Notes: generated from the letters alone by a model not told the origin. A stretch of 64,000 nt of DNA from Glycomyces arizonensis DSM 44726 (GCF_000482705.1 NZ_AXWO01000017.1:1-64000), one strand, 5' to 3'. Shown: positions 8,292-17,465, numbered from the stretch's first letter. Made by a program: numbers and translations.

Positions 8292-8960
8292 ATGGGACAG
8301 GCGCAATGGACCGAGGTCGACACGTTCCTCGACTCGCTCCTCATCGGAGAGGACGACGCCCTCGCCGAGGCCGTCGCCTCCAGCGAACGGGCGGGCCTGC
8401 CGCCGATCCAGGTCTCGGCCGCCCAGGGCAAGCTGCTGTACCTGCTGGCGAAGGTCCAGGGCGCCCGGCGCGTGCTCGAGATCGGGACGCTCGGCGGCTA
8501 CAGCGCCATCTGGATGGCCAGGGCCCTGCCCGCGGGCGGGCACCTCATCAGCATGGAGGCCAGCCCGAGGCACGCCGAGGTCGCCAGCGGGAACGTCGCC
8601 CGCGCCGGACTGGTCGGCACCGTCGAGATCCGCGTGGGCCGCGCCGCCGAGAGCCTGCCGAAGCTCGCCGAGGAGGGGCCCGAGCCGTTCGACATGGTCT
8701 TCATCGACGCCGACAAGGCCGGATACCCCGCCTATCTGGAGTGGGCGCTGAAGCTGACGCGCCCCGGCGGCCTCATCGTCGCCGACAACGTCGTGCGCGG
8801 CGGGGCCGTGGCCGACGCGCTGAGCAGGGACACCAACGTGCGGGGCGTGCGCGCCTACCTGGAGGCGGTGGCCGCGAACCCGCGCCTGGAGGGCACCGTG
8901 GTGCAGACCGTCGGCGTCAAGGGCTACGACGGCCTCTCGATCGCCCGCGTACTCGAGTAA
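8292..8960 (+). CDS. SAM-dependent O-methyltransferase (class I, catechol-O-methyltransferase-like)
   Basis: 222 residues, the size of Methyltransf_3-type bacterial O-methyltransferases. Visible motifs: VLEIGTLGGYSAIWMA (SAM motif I, about residues 61-76), the acidic MEAS loop, and DMVFIDADKAGYPAYL with metal/SAM-binding acids, followed by GGLIVADNVVRGG. Such enzymes methylate hydroxyls of small aromatic compounds in a divalent-metal-dependent way; the substrate is unknown. The start has AAGGAG about 9 nt upstream. It stands alone in front of the glycosyltransferase region and may or may not belong to it. Confidence 0.9.
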   Translation: MGQAQWTEVDTFLDSLLIGEDDALAEAVASSERAGLPPIQVSAAQGKLLYLLAKVQGARRVLEIGTLGGYSAIWMARALPAGGHLISMEASPRHAEVASGNVARAGLVGTVEIRVGRAAESLPKLAEEGPEPFDMVFIDADKAGYPAYLEWALKLTRPGGLIVADNVVRGGAVADALSRDTNVRGVRAYLEAVAANPRLEGTVVQTVGVKGYDGLSIARVLE

Positions 8961-9018
8961 GGAGCGACGCGGTCCTCGTTGAAGATTGGCGGCGGCGCCT
9001 TCTGGGTACAGCCGCCTC

Positions 9019-10089
9019 ATGCGAGGTTCGAGCAGGCCCGAGGCGAGGATCGGCGGCGATCGCCGCGCGAATTCCCCTGTAGACGACACCGGGGCAGGCG
9101 GCACTGGGGCGCGAGACGGCGACCGGCGGCTCCGGGTCCTGTCCTGGCACGTCCACGGCTCCTGGCAGCACTCCTTCGTCCAGGGCCGCCACGAGTACCT
9201 CCTGCCGACGCTGCCCGAACGCGGCCCGTGGGGCCTGGGCCGCGCCGATCGGCCCTGGGGACCGAACGCGGTCGAAGTCCCCGCCGCCGAACTGCGCGAG
9301 GCCGAGGTCGACGTCGTGGTGCTCCAGCGGCCCGAGGAGCTCGGCCTCGTCGAGCGCTGGCTGGGCCGCAGGCCCGGCATCGACGTGCCCGCCGTGTACG
9401 TCCAGCACAACACGCCGAACGAGGGCGCGGCCACCACCGAGCACGTCCTGTCCGAGCGCGGCGACATCACCGTCGTCCACGTCACCGACTTCAACCGGCT
9501 CATGTGGGACTGCGGCGAGGCCCCCACCGAGGTCATCGGGCACGGCATCGTCGACCCCGGCCCACTCTACGAGGGCGACCTCGCCAGGGCCGTCGCCGTC
9601 ATCAACGAACCGGTGCGCCGCGGCAGGGTCGCCGGGGGCGACCTGCTGCCGCACTTCTGCGCCGCCGCCCCCGTCGACGTGTTCGGCATCAAGGCCTCCC
9701 AGATGCGGATCGACGCCGGGCCCGGCAGGCACGAACTGGTCGGCGGCGCCGACCTCCGGCTCGACGAGCTGCACCGGCAGATGGCCCGGCGCCGCGTCTA
9801 CGTCCACCCCGCCCGCTGGACCTCGCTCGGGCTGTCGCTGCTGGAGGCGATGCACCTGGCCATGCCGGTGGCCGTCGTCGCCGCCACCGAGGCCGCCTCG
9901 TTCCCGCAGGAGGTCGGCGTCGTCTCGTGCGACCCGGGGGCCCTGGTGGCCGGGGTGCGCGAGCTGATCGAGGACCGCGAGCAGGCCGTCGCGGCGGGGA
10001 AGGCCGCGCGCGAGTACGCGCTGGCCAACTTCGGCCTCGAGGACTTCCTGCGGCGCTGGGACGCGCTGCTGGCGAGGGTCGCCGCGTGA
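9019..10089 (+). CDS. glycosyltransferase, GT4/GT-B type
   Basis: About 356 residues. The N-terminal half is variable, with a YVQHNTPNEG segment. The C-terminal half has a GT-B donor-binding layout: RRRVYVHPARWTSLGLSLLEAM, where the acidic residue before AM is the usual sugar-phosphate contact, then a C-terminal helix (YALANFGLEDFLRRWDALL). Probably transfers a sugar from a nucleotide donor to a glycan or small molecule. It is followed after 17 nt by a second GT4 gene with its own GGAGG site. The start is uncertain: a TTG at 8986 and this ATG are both possible and neither has a good ribosome site. Confidence 0.8.
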   Translation: MRGSSRPEARIGGDRRANSPVDDTGAGGTGARDGDRRLRVLSWHVHGSWQHSFVQGRHEYLLPTLPERGPWGLGRADRPWGPNAVEVPAAELREAEVDVVVLQRPEELGLVERWLGRRPGIDVPAVYVQHNTPNEGAATTEHVLSERGDITVVHVTDFNRLMWDCGEAPTEVIGHGIVDPGPLYEGDLARAVAVINEPVRRGRVAGGDLLPHFCAAAPVDVFGIKASQMRIDAGPGRHELVGGADLRLDELHRQMARRRVYVHPARWTSLGLSLLEAMHLAMPVAVVAATEAASFPQEVGVVSCDPGALVAGVRELIEDREQAVAAGKAAREYALANFGLEDFLRRWDALLARVAA

Positions 10090-10106
10090 GCAACCGAGGA
10101 GGCAGT

Positions 10107-11288
10107 ATGAAGATCGCAATGGTGTCCGAGCATGCGAGCCCCATCGCGGACATGGGCGGCGAGGACGCGGGCGGCCAGAACGTGCACGTCGCGCAGCTCG
10201 CCGCCGCGCTCACCCGCCAGGGCCACCGTGTCTCGGTCTACACGAGGCGCGATCGGCCCGACCTCGCCGAGCGCGTCGAGGCGCCCGAGGGCTACGAGGT
10301 CGTTCACGTCGAGGCGGGTCCGGCCGGTCGCGTCCCCAAGGACCACCTGCTGCCGCACATGGGCGCCTTCGCCGAGCGGCTGCGCGCGCTGTGGGACGCC
10401 GAGCCGCCCGACATCGCGCACGCGCACTTCTGGATGTCGGGGCTGGCGTCGCTGTGGGCGGCCGACGAGGCCGACCTGCCGGTGGTGCAGACCTACCACG
10501 CGCTCGGCACGGTCAAGCGCCGCCACCAGGGCGAGGCCGACACGAGCCCGCCGAGCCGCCTCCAGCTCGAACGCGACATCGGCGCGCGGTGCGCGGGCGT
10601 CATCGCCACCTGCCGCGACGAGGTCGACGAGCTCGCCGCCATGGACGTCGACGGTGACAAGGTCGAGGTCATCCCGTGCGGGGTGGACCTCGAGCACTTC
10701 AACCCCGACGGGCCCGCCGGGGATCGCACCGGGCGCCGCCGCGTCGTCACCGCCGGCAGGCTCGTGCCGCGCAAGGGCGTCGACACGGCCATCAAGGCGC
10801 TGCGGGACCTGCGGGGCACCGAGCTGGTCGTCGCCGGGGGACCGGCCGAGGGCCCGGTGGAGGGTGACCCGGAGGCGCGGCGGCTGCGCCGCGTCGCCGA
10901 GGAGGCCGGCGTCGCCGACCGGGTGCTCATGCCCGGCCGCGTCCCGCACGAGGCCATGCCCGCGCAGTTCCGCTCTGCCGACGCCGTGGTCTGCACGCCC
11001 TGGTACGAGCCGTTCGGGATCGTCCCGCTCGAGGCGATGGCCTGCGGCGTGCCCGTGGTGGCCAGCGCCGTCGGCGGCATGATCGACTCCGTCGAGGACG
11101 GCGTCACCGGCACGCTCGTCCCCGACCCGTCTCCGGAGGCCGTCGCCGAGGCGCTCCGGCCCTATCTGGAGGACGCCGAGCTGGGGCGCCGGACCGGCCA
11201 GGCCGGGCGGGAGCGGGCGTGCGCGCTCTACTCGTGGGACGCGATCGCGGCCGAGACGATCAAGGCGTACGAACTGGCCGCCTCGTAA
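10107..11288 (+). CDS. glycosyltransferase family 4 protein
   Basis: 393 residues with the classical GT4 architecture: N-terminal acceptor domain beginning MKIAMVSEHASP and containing GGQNVHVAQLAAAL, an AHAHFW motif, then the donor domain with VIPCGVD, VTAGRLVPRKGVD and the E-x7-E segment EPFGIVPLEAMACG. The sequence resembles the glycosyl transferases group 1 that use GDP- or UDP-sugars. GGAGG at 10098-10102 sets the start. An in-frame GTG at 10086 overlaps the previous stop. Its 3' end meets that of the oppositely oriented GT2 gene with no gap. Confidence 0.92.
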   Translation: MKIAMVSEHASPIADMGGEDAGGQNVHVAQLAAALTRQGHRVSVYTRRDRPDLAERVEAPEGYEVVHVEAGPAGRVPKDHLLPHMGAFAERLRALWDAEPPDIAHAHFWMSGLASLWAADEADLPVVQTYHALGTVKRRHQGEADTSPPSRLQLERDIGARCAGVIATCRDEVDELAAMDVDGDKVEVIPCGVDLEHFNPDGPAGDRTGRRRVVTAGRLVPRKGVDTAIKALRDLRGTELVVAGGPAEGPVEGDPEARRLRRVAEEAGVADRVLMPGRVPHEAMPAQFRSADAVVCTPWYEPFGIVPLEAMACGVPVVASAVGGMIDSVEDGVTGTLVPDPSPEAVAEALRPYLEDAELGRRTGQAGRERACALYSWDAIAAETIKAYELAAS

Positions 11289-12182
11289 GCCGATGTAGCG
11301 GCGGGCCTTCGAGGCCCGCTGCGGTCCTTCCAGGAGCGCCAGCGCCGCCTCGATGCCCGGCGGGACGACGCGGCGGCGGCGCAGCACCCACGGCGTGCCG
11401 CGGACGGCCTCGACGACGGCCGCCGCGGTCGTGGCGTCGGCCGGGGCCGAGCGCAGGACCTCCATGCTGCGGCGCAGGGCGCTGCGGGCGGGGCGGCGCA
11501 GCCACTGCGTCCACAGCGTGTTGCGGATGCCGAGGCGGCGGCGCTCGGCCGAATCGCGCGATCCGGACGGCCGGTGGCGGACGACGACGTCCTCGACCCA
11601 GCACATCCACCAACCGGCGGCGGCCAGGTCGAGCGCGAGCAGTTCCTCCTCGCCGCTGAACCACATGCGCCGGTCGAACCCGCCGACCTGCCTGAAGGCG
11701 GCGGTGCGGAACATGGTGACCCCCGCCAGCACGCCCAGGAGCGGCTTGCCCGGCAGCCACGCCGGGCCTGGGACCGGCGACTCGCGCAGCTCGGGCGTGA
11801 GCGGGTCCTCCTCCAGTCCCGGCTCGACGAGGCACCGGCCGGTCACGCTCGCGACCGACTGGTGGGCGTCGAGGACGTCGGCCGCGCGTTCGAGCGAACC
11901 GGGCTCCCAGCACACGTCGTCGTCGCAGAAGGCGACGTAGCGGGTGCGCGCGAGGCCGACCGCGACGTTGCGGCCGATCGCGCCGAGGTTGCGTTCGGAG
12001 CGGACGAGGCGGACGGCGGGGAAGCGGCGCTCGACCGCCGCGGCGGTGCCGTCGGACGAGCCGTTGTCGACGACGATGACCGGCCCGGCGTCGGGCAGCG
12101 CGGTCATGTGCGCGAGGGTGCGTTCCAGCTCGGCTCGGCGGTTGCGGGTGATGACGACGATGGTGACGCGTCCGCGGCTCAT
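11289..12182 (-). CDS. glycosyltransferase family 2 protein, stop codon not found at expected end
   Basis: About 298 residues of GT2 sequence: VTIVVITRNRRAELERTL at the start, VVDNGSSDGT, RNLGAIGRNVAV, the divalent-cation-binding FCDDD and a GWWMCWVEDVVVRH end. It is about the same size and shape as its upstream neighbour (12179-13072), which ends at the equivalent point. Here no in-frame stop occurs at the convergence with the GT4 gene, and the frame stays open antisense down to 9798. I therefore end the feature at the neighbour's stop. Its start overlaps the upstream gene's stop by 4 bp. Confidence 0.75.
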
Positions 12183-13072
12183 GGGCGGGGCTCCACCTGC
12201 GCCGTCTCCAAGCGGACGATCGCGGCCTCGATCTCGGCGGGCAGGCGGCGCCGTCTGGTCAGGACCGCGGGCAGGCGCGCCAGCAGCTCGGCCAGGGCGG
12301 CGGCGGCGCTCCGGTCCCGCAGCGCCGCCGCAGCCAGGGGCCGCGTGTCGCGCAGGCACACGCCGAGCGGCCTGCGGTGCCACGAGGTCAGGGCGCTGTT
12401 GCGCAGCTCGCGGGCGCGGCGCCACGCCGAGGGCGGGCGCTCGGCGGACGGGTAGTGGCGGGCGATGACGTCGTCGGCGTAGCACAGGTGCCAGCCGCGG
12501 GCGGCCAGGTCGAAGGCGAGCAGCTGCTCCTCCCCGGCGAAGCGCAGGATCGGGCTGAAGCCGCCGGCCTGGGTGTACGCCGAGCGGCGCACGACGGAGG
12601 CGCAGGCGAGGAAGCCGAGGACGGCGGGCCCGGGCATCCCCTCGGGCGTCCCAAGCGGACTGGCGGCCATCGCGTCGTTGAGCGGGTCGGGCCTGGCCTC
12701 GTCGCCGACGAGGGTGCGGGCGGCGACCAGGCCGAGGCGCGGGTGCGCGTCGAGGAGGTCGGCGGCCCGCGCCAGAGCGCCGCGCTCCCACCACGAGTCG
12801 TCGTCGGCGAAGGCGACGTACGGCGTCGTGGCGGACCGGACGCCCACGTTCCTGGCGACCGAGCCCTCGTTGGCGCGCAGCCGCCGGTAGTGCACGTGCG
12901 GGCATCCGGCGGCCAGGGCCCGCATCTGCGGGCCGGTGTCGTCGTCCGAGGCGTTGTCGACCACGATCACCTGCGGTGTCGGATCCAGCGACAGCAGCTC
13001 CACAATGGTGCGTTTGAGTTCGGTCGCCCGGTTCCTGGTGGCGATGACGACACTGGTGCGCTCGTCGAACAT
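12179..13072 (-). CDS. glycosyltransferase family 2 protein
   Basis: 297 residues, GT-A fold: SVVIATRNRATELKRTI, VIVVDNASDDDTG, ANEGSVARNVGV and the metal-binding FADDDSWW. It is clearly a paralogue of the downstream gene, with the same tail of Trp/His-rich sequence (GWHLCYADDVIARHYPS). The two overlap by 4 bp and form a small operon divergent from the carbamoyltransferase operon. Probably adds sugars to the glycan made by that locus. The start could also be the GTG at 13105; this ATG (MFDERTSVV) fits the family better. Confidence 0.88.
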   Translation of the reverse strand: MFDERTSVVIATRNRATELKRTIVELLSLDPTPQVIVVDNASDDDTGPQMRALAAGCPHVHYRRLRANEGSVARNVGVRSATTPYVAFADDDSWWERGALARAADLLDAHPRLGLVAARTLVGDEARPDPLNDAMAASPLGTPEGMPGPAVLGFLACASVVRRSAYTQAGGFSPILRFAGEEQLLAFDLAARGWHLCYADDVIARHYPSAERPPSAWRRARELRNSALTSWHRRPLGVCLRDTRPLAAAALRDRSAAAALAELLARLPAVLTRRRRLPAEIEAAIVRLETAQVEPRP

Positions 13073-13228
13073 GCGGCGCGGATACCCCGAAGGTCCGGTG
13101 CGCACACCTGCGCGAGCACTGTAACGGCTCTCAACTGGCCGATGTTTACAAGTGAAGACACAGGGTAGCTATGGCGTACTGAAGTGACGCGCGATTTCGC
13201 GGGTCCGAGGCGAACTCAGGGGGCTGCA

Positions 13229-14869
13229 GTGAAGGTTCTGGGCGTCAACGCGATCTTCCACGATTCTTCGGCGGCACTGGTCGTCGACGGGGAGATCGTC
13301 GCCGCGGCCGAAGAGGAGCGGTTCAGCCGCCGCAAGCACGGCAAGCGGCCGGTGCCGTTCGCCGCCTGGGAGCTGCCCGACCAGGCCATGGCCTGGTGCC
13401 TGGCCGAAGGCGGCCTGGACGCGAGCGAACTCGACGCGGTGGCCTACGCCTACGACCCCGACGCGGTCGATCACGAGGGCGGCGGCCTCGACCCGCAGTG
13501 GGAGCCGCTGCGCACCACCTACGCCAGGCGGGCGCCGCTGTTCCTCCACACCGCTCTGCCGAGCCTCGACAACTCCAAAGTGGTGTTCGTGCGGCACCAC
13601 GTGGCGCACGCCGCCTCCGCGGCGCTGGCCGCCCCCTTCGCCGACGGCGGCGCCGCCGACTGCGCCGTCATCGTCGCCGACGGCCGCGGCGAATGCGCCT
13701 CCTACCTCGCCGGGCAGTACCTCGACGGCAAGCTCGTCGAGCTGGCCGCCCAAGACCTGCCGCACTCGCTCGGCCTGCTCTACGAGGACGCCACCGCGCA
13801 CCTGGGCTTCGCGCGCTCCAGCGACGAGTACAAGGTCATGGCCCTCGCCTCCTACGGCACGCCGCGATTCCTCCCCGAGCTGACCGAGGCCGTCCACGCC
13901 ACCGGCGACGGCGGCTTCCGCACCGAGCCGATCGACTGGGACCGCCTCGCCCCGCCCCGCGATCCCGACGCCGAGCCGACCCGCGACCACGCCGACCTCG
14001 CCGCGAGCGTCCAGCGCCGCCTCGAGGACGTCCTGCTCGAACTCGCCCGCTGGACGCATGAGCGCACCGGCGCGACCGACCTCGCCCTCGCCGGCGGCGT
14101 CGCCCTCAACTGCGTGGCCAACACCCGCCTGCACAACGAGGGCCCGTTCGAGCGCATCTGGGTCCAGCCCGCCGCGGGCGACGCCGGGACCGCGCTCGGC
14201 GCCGCCCTCCACGTCGCCGCCGAACTGGGCGACGAGGTCGCCCCCATGCGCACCGCCGCGCTCGGGCGCGGCTGGAGCGAGGCGGCGATCGAAGCCGAAC
14301 TCGTGCGCTCGGGGCTCCCCTACGAGCGCCCCGACGACCTCGCCGACGAGGTCGCCGCCGCCCTGGCGGCCGACGAGATCGTCGGCTGGTTCCAGGGCCG
14401 CGCCGAATTCGGGCCCCGCGCCCTCGGCCAGCGGTCCCTGCTCGCCCACCCCGGCCGCGAGGACAACCTCGAGCGGCTCAACGCCGTCAAGGGCCGCGAG
14501 TCGTTCCGCCCGGTGGCGCCGATGGTGCTCGCCGAGCGGGCCCCGGAGGTGTTCGGGCGCGGCCCGCAGCCCTCGCCGTACATGCTGTTCGTCCACGACG
14601 TCGACCCGAGCTGGCGGGACCGGCTGCCCGCGGTCACCCATGTCGACGGGACCGCCCGCATCCAGACCGTCGACCGCGCCGACCACCCGCTCCTGGCCGC
14701 GATGCTCGCGGACTTCGAGCGCCGCACCGGCCTGCCCGCGGTGGTCAACACCAGCTTCAACACCGCCGGGCGGCCGATGGTCGACCACCCCAGGGACGCC
14801 CTCGAGTGCTTCGGGTCGGCGCCGATCGACCTGCTCGCCCTCGGCCCGTTCACGGTGAGGCGCCGATGA
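13229..14869 (+). CDS. O-carbamoyltransferase (NodU/CmcH/TobZ family)
   Basis: 546 residues. The N-terminal Kae1-like domain begins VKVLGVNAIFHDSSAAL and has the metal-binding HHVAHAASAA motif (about residue 122). The C-terminal domain shows EFGPRALGQRSLLAHP, KGRESFRPVAPMVL and NTSFNTAGRPMVDHP. Such enzymes form carbamoyl-adenylate from carbamoyl phosphate and ATP and transfer the carbamoyl group to a sugar hydroxyl. GTG start with AGGGGG 5 nt upstream. First gene of an operon whose other members make and transfer heptose, so a heptose or the glycan carrying it is the likely acceptor. Confidence 0.92.
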   Translation: MKVLGVNAIFHDSSAALVVDGEIVAAAEEERFSRRKHGKRPVPFAAWELPDQAMAWCLAEGGLDASELDAVAYAYDPDAVDHEGGGLDPQWEPLRTTYARRAPLFLHTALPSLDNSKVVFVRHHVAHAASAALAAPFADGGAADCAVIVADGRGECASYLAGQYLDGKLVELAAQDLPHSLGLLYEDATAHLGFARSSDEYKVMALASYGTPRFLPELTEAVHATGDGGFRTEPIDWDRLAPPRDPDAEPTRDHADLAASVQRRLEDVLLELARWTHERTGATDLALAGGVALNCVANTRLHNEGPFERIWVQPAAGDAGTALGAALHVAAELGDEVAPMRTAALGRGWSEAAIEAELVRSGLPYERPDDLADEVAAALAADEIVGWFQGRAEFGPRALGQRSLLAHPGREDNLERLNAVKGRESFRPVAPMVLAERAPEVFGRGPQPSPYMLFVHDVDPSWRDRLPAVTHVDGTARIQTVDRADHPLLAAMLADFERRTGLPAVVNTSFNTAGRPMVDHPRDALECFGSAPIDLLALGPFTVRRR

Positions 14870-16344
14870 CCACCATCACCATCGTCGTCCCCACGATCGG
14901 CAGGCCGAGCCTGCGGACGCTCCTGACCGCCCTGGCCGCGGCCAAGGGCCCCGAGCCCAGGCGCCTCGTCCTCGTCGACGACCGGCCCCGGCCCGGCAGG
15001 CTCGAACTGCCGGACCTGCCCTTCCCGTGCGACGTGCTGCGCTCCTACGGCCGCGGCCCCGCCGCGGCCCGCAACCTCGGCTGGCGGGCCGCCGACACCG
15101 AATGGGTCGCCTTCCTCGACGACGACGTCATCCCGTCGGCCACCTGGTTCGCCGACCTCGACGCCGACCTCGCGCCGCTCGGCGACGACGACGCCGCCTC
15201 CCAGGGACGCATCGAGGTGCCGCTGCCCGAAGGCCGCAGGCCGACCGACTCCGAGCGCGGCACCGCCTCGCTCGCCGACGCGCGGTGGATCACCGCCGAC
15301 ATGGCCTACCGGCGCGAGGCCCTCCAGGCCGTCTCCGGGTTCGACGAGCGCTTCACCCGCGCCTTCCGCGAGGACTCCGACCTGGCGCTGCGGATCGTGG
15401 ACGCCGGCTGGCGCATCGGCTACGGCGAGCGCGTCAGCACCCACCCGGCTCGCCCGAGAGGCTTCCTCGCGAGCGTTCGCGACCAAGCCGGCAACGCCGA
15501 CAACGCGCTCATGCGGGCCAAGCACGGCCTCACCTGGCGCCAGCGCTCCGGCGAGCGGCCCGCCAGGTTCCTCAGCCACCTCGCCACCACCGGCCTCGGC
15601 GCCGCCGCGCTGATCGGAGCGCTGCGGGGCCGCCGCTGGGCCGGTGCCGCCGCCGCGGCCTGGGGCGTGCAGACCGCCCGCTTCGCCGCGAGCCGCATCG
15701 CACCCGGCCCGAAGCGCCCCGCCGAGATCGCCGACATGGCGCTCTCCAGCGCGCTCATCCCGCCCGCCGCGATCTTCTGGAGCGCCGTCGGCACCCTGCG
15801 GCACCGGCCGAGCCCGCGCCCCGACGCGGTCCTGTTCGACCGCGACGACACGCTCATCGCCGACGGCCCCTACCTGTCCGACGCGGAGAAGGTCCGGCCC
15901 ATGCCGGGGGCCGAGATCGCGCTGCGGCGCCTGCGGGCCGCCCAGGTCCCCGTCGGCGTCGTCACCAACCAGTCCGGCGTCGCCAAGGGACTGATCGCCC
16001 CCGAGGAGCTGGAGGCGGTCAACCGCCGCGTCGACGCGCTCCTGGGGCCCTTCGACGTGTGGAAGGTCTGCCCGCACGGCGCCGAGGACGGCTGCCGGTG
16101 CCGCAAACCAGCGCCCGGCATGGTCCGCTCGGCCGCCGCGAAACTCGGCGCCCGGCCCGAGCGGTGCGTCATGATCGGCGACACCGGCGCCGACGTCGCC
16201 GCCGCGCTCGACGCGGGCGCGCGGGCGATCCTCGTGCCCACCAGCGCCACGCGCCCCAGCGAGATCGCCCTCGCCAGGCGCCGCGCCGCCGTCGCCGCCG
16301 ACCTGTGCGAGGCGGTCAACCTCGCGTTGGGGGACATCGCATGA
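14866..16344 (+). CDS. fusion protein: GT2 glycosyltransferase plus GmhB-type heptose bisphosphate phosphatase
   Basis: 492 residues. Residues 1 to about 230 are a GT-A glycosyltransferase (VVPTIGRPSLR, PAAARNLGW, FLDDDVIPS) followed by a hydrophobic stretch. From about residue 320 a HAD-IIIA phosphatase begins with LFDRDDTL, continues with VVTNQSG and the zinc loop CPHGAEDGCRCRKP, and ends with MIGDTGADVAAA. This matches D,D-heptose 1,7-bisphosphate phosphatase, which supplies heptose 1-phosphate for HldE. The gene overlaps its neighbours by 4 bp on both sides (ATGA). The fusion couples heptose precursor synthesis to a transferase in one chain. Confidence 0.9.
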   Translation: MTTITIVVPTIGRPSLRTLLTALAAAKGPEPRRLVLVDDRPRPGRLELPDLPFPCDVLRSYGRGPAAARNLGWRAADTEWVAFLDDDVIPSATWFADLDADLAPLGDDDAASQGRIEVPLPEGRRPTDSERGTASLADARWITADMAYRREALQAVSGFDERFTRAFREDSDLALRIVDAGWRIGYGERVSTHPARPRGFLASVRDQAGNADNALMRAKHGLTWRQRSGERPARFLSHLATTGLGAAALIGALRGRRWAGAAAAAWGVQTARFAASRIAPGPKRPAEIADMALSSALIPPAAIFWSAVGTLRHRPSPRPDAVLFDRDDTLIADGPYLSDAEKVRPMPGAEIALRRLRAAQVPVGVVTNQSGVAKGLIAPEELEAVNRRVDALLGPFDVWKVCPHGAEDGCRCRKPAPGMVRSAAAKLGARPERCVMIGDTGADVAAALDAGARAILVPTSATRPSEIALARRRAAVAADLCEAVNLALGDIA

Positions 16345-17363
16345 GCAGACGCGTCCTCATCGCCAGGCAGGACAACATCGGCGACGTCCTGCTGGCGGGC
16401 CCGTGCGTGCGGGCCGTCGCCGCCTCCGGCGCGTCGGTCACCGTCCTCGCCGGACCGCACGGGGCCGCCGCCGCGGCGCTCCTGCCCGGCGCCTGCGACA
16501 CGCTCACCTGGCGCGCGCCGTGGATCGACCCCGCGCCGCCGCCGGTCGAGGCCGACGACATCGAGGCGATCCGCGACGACATCGCCCGCCGCGACTTCGA
16601 CGCCGCGCTCATCCTCACCTCCTTTCACCAGTCGCCGCTGCCGACGGCGATGCTGCTGCGCCTCGCGGGCATCCAGTGGATCGGCGCGATCAGCGAGGAC
16701 TACCCCGGCTCCCTGCTCGACCTGCGCCACCGCGTCCCCGAGGCCCTCCCCGAGGCCGAACGCGCGCTCAGCCTCGCCACCGCCGCCGGATACCGCCTGC
16801 CCGAGGGCGACGACGGCCGCCTGGCCCTGGCCGGGCCGCTGCCCGACACCGGCCACCTCGGCCTGCCCGACCGCTACATCGTCGTCCACCCCGGGGCCTC
16901 GGCCCCGGCCAGACGCATGTCCCTGCCGCGCATGGCCGCCATCGCCGAAGCGCTCCAGGACGCCGGGCACCCGGTCGTCGTCACCGGCTCGAAGCCCGAA
17001 CGGCCCCTCACCGCCTGCGTCGCCCAAGGCCGCGCCCTCGACCTGGGCGGACAGACCACACTGGACCAGCTCGCGGCCGTCATCGCCCGCGCCGACGCCG
17101 TCGTCGCCCCCAACACCGGGGCCGCGCACCTGGCCGCCGCCGTCGGGACCCCGGTCGTCAGCCTCTTCGCGCCCGTCGTCCCGGCCGTGAAATGGGGACC
17201 CTACGGGGTGCCGCACGTGCTCCTGGGCGACCAGGACGCCCCGTGCCGCGACACGCGCGCCCGAACCTGCCCCGTCACGCGGCACCCGTGCCTCGAGACG
17301 GTGTCGCCCGAGGCCGTGCTCGCGGCCGCCGAATCGCTCATGGCCGCCACGGTCGAAGCATGA
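16341..17363 (+). CDS. glycosyltransferase family 9 (heptosyltransferase-like)
   Basis: 340 residues with the GT9 (WaaC/WaaF) pattern: RVLIARQDNIGDVLLAGP at the N-terminus (the conserved GD), YIVVHPGASAPARRMSL at the start of the donor domain, and ADAVVAPNTGAAHLAAAVGTPVVSLFAP, the nucleotide-sugar-binding signature. The tail contains a Cys-rich CPVTRHPCL segment often seen in GT9 members. In this operon ADP-heptose is the obvious donor. ATG overlaps the preceding TGA. Its own stop overlaps the first of three mini-ORFs. Confidence 0.9.
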   Translation: MSRRVLIARQDNIGDVLLAGPCVRAVAASGASVTVLAGPHGAAAAALLPGACDTLTWRAPWIDPAPPPVEADDIEAIRDDIARRDFDAALILTSFHQSPLPTAMLLRLAGIQWIGAISEDYPGSLLDLRHRVPEALPEAERALSLATAAGYRLPEGDDGRLALAGPLPDTGHLGLPDRYIVVHPGASAPARRMSLPRMAAIAEALQDAGHPVVVTGSKPERPLTACVAQGRALDLGGQTTLDQLAAVIARADAVVAPNTGAAHLAAAVGTPVVSLFAPVVPAVKWGPYGVPHVLLGDQDAPCRDTRARTCPVTRHPCLETVSPEAVLAAAESLMAATVEA

Positions 17364-17423
17364 GCACCGTGGAGGCGTGCGCAGCTGAAGCATGAGGACC
17401 GCCGAAACATGAGGACCGCCTGA
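17360..17423 (+). other. chain of three mini-ORFs linked by ATGA overlaps
   Basis: The GT9 stop lies in an ATGA whose ATG opens an 11-codon ORF (MSTVEACAAEA, 17360-17395). Its stop overlaps a second ORF (MRTAET, 17392-17412), and that overlaps a third (MRTA, 17409-17423). Two 17-nt near-identical direct repeats (17387-17403 and 17404-17420) underlie the chain. gmhA begins 42 nt later with its own GAGGAAGGG site. This may be a coupling device or simply repeat-generated sequence. Confidence 0.5.
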
Positions 17424-17465
17424 TCAAGAGAGCACTGACGATGCGAGACGAGAGGAAGGGACATC

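Noticed and set aside
9798-12182. Single 794-codon minus-strand frame from the GT2 start antisense through the whole GT4 gene
   Set aside because: Only the first about 298 codons resemble a protein family. The rest is the complement of a well-conserved GT4, and open antisense frames are expected at this GC content.
13169-17393. Long minus-strand frames opposite the carbamoyltransferase, GT2-HAD and GT9 genes
   Set aside because: The plus-strand proteins carry complete family motifs in correct order; the opposite frames do not.
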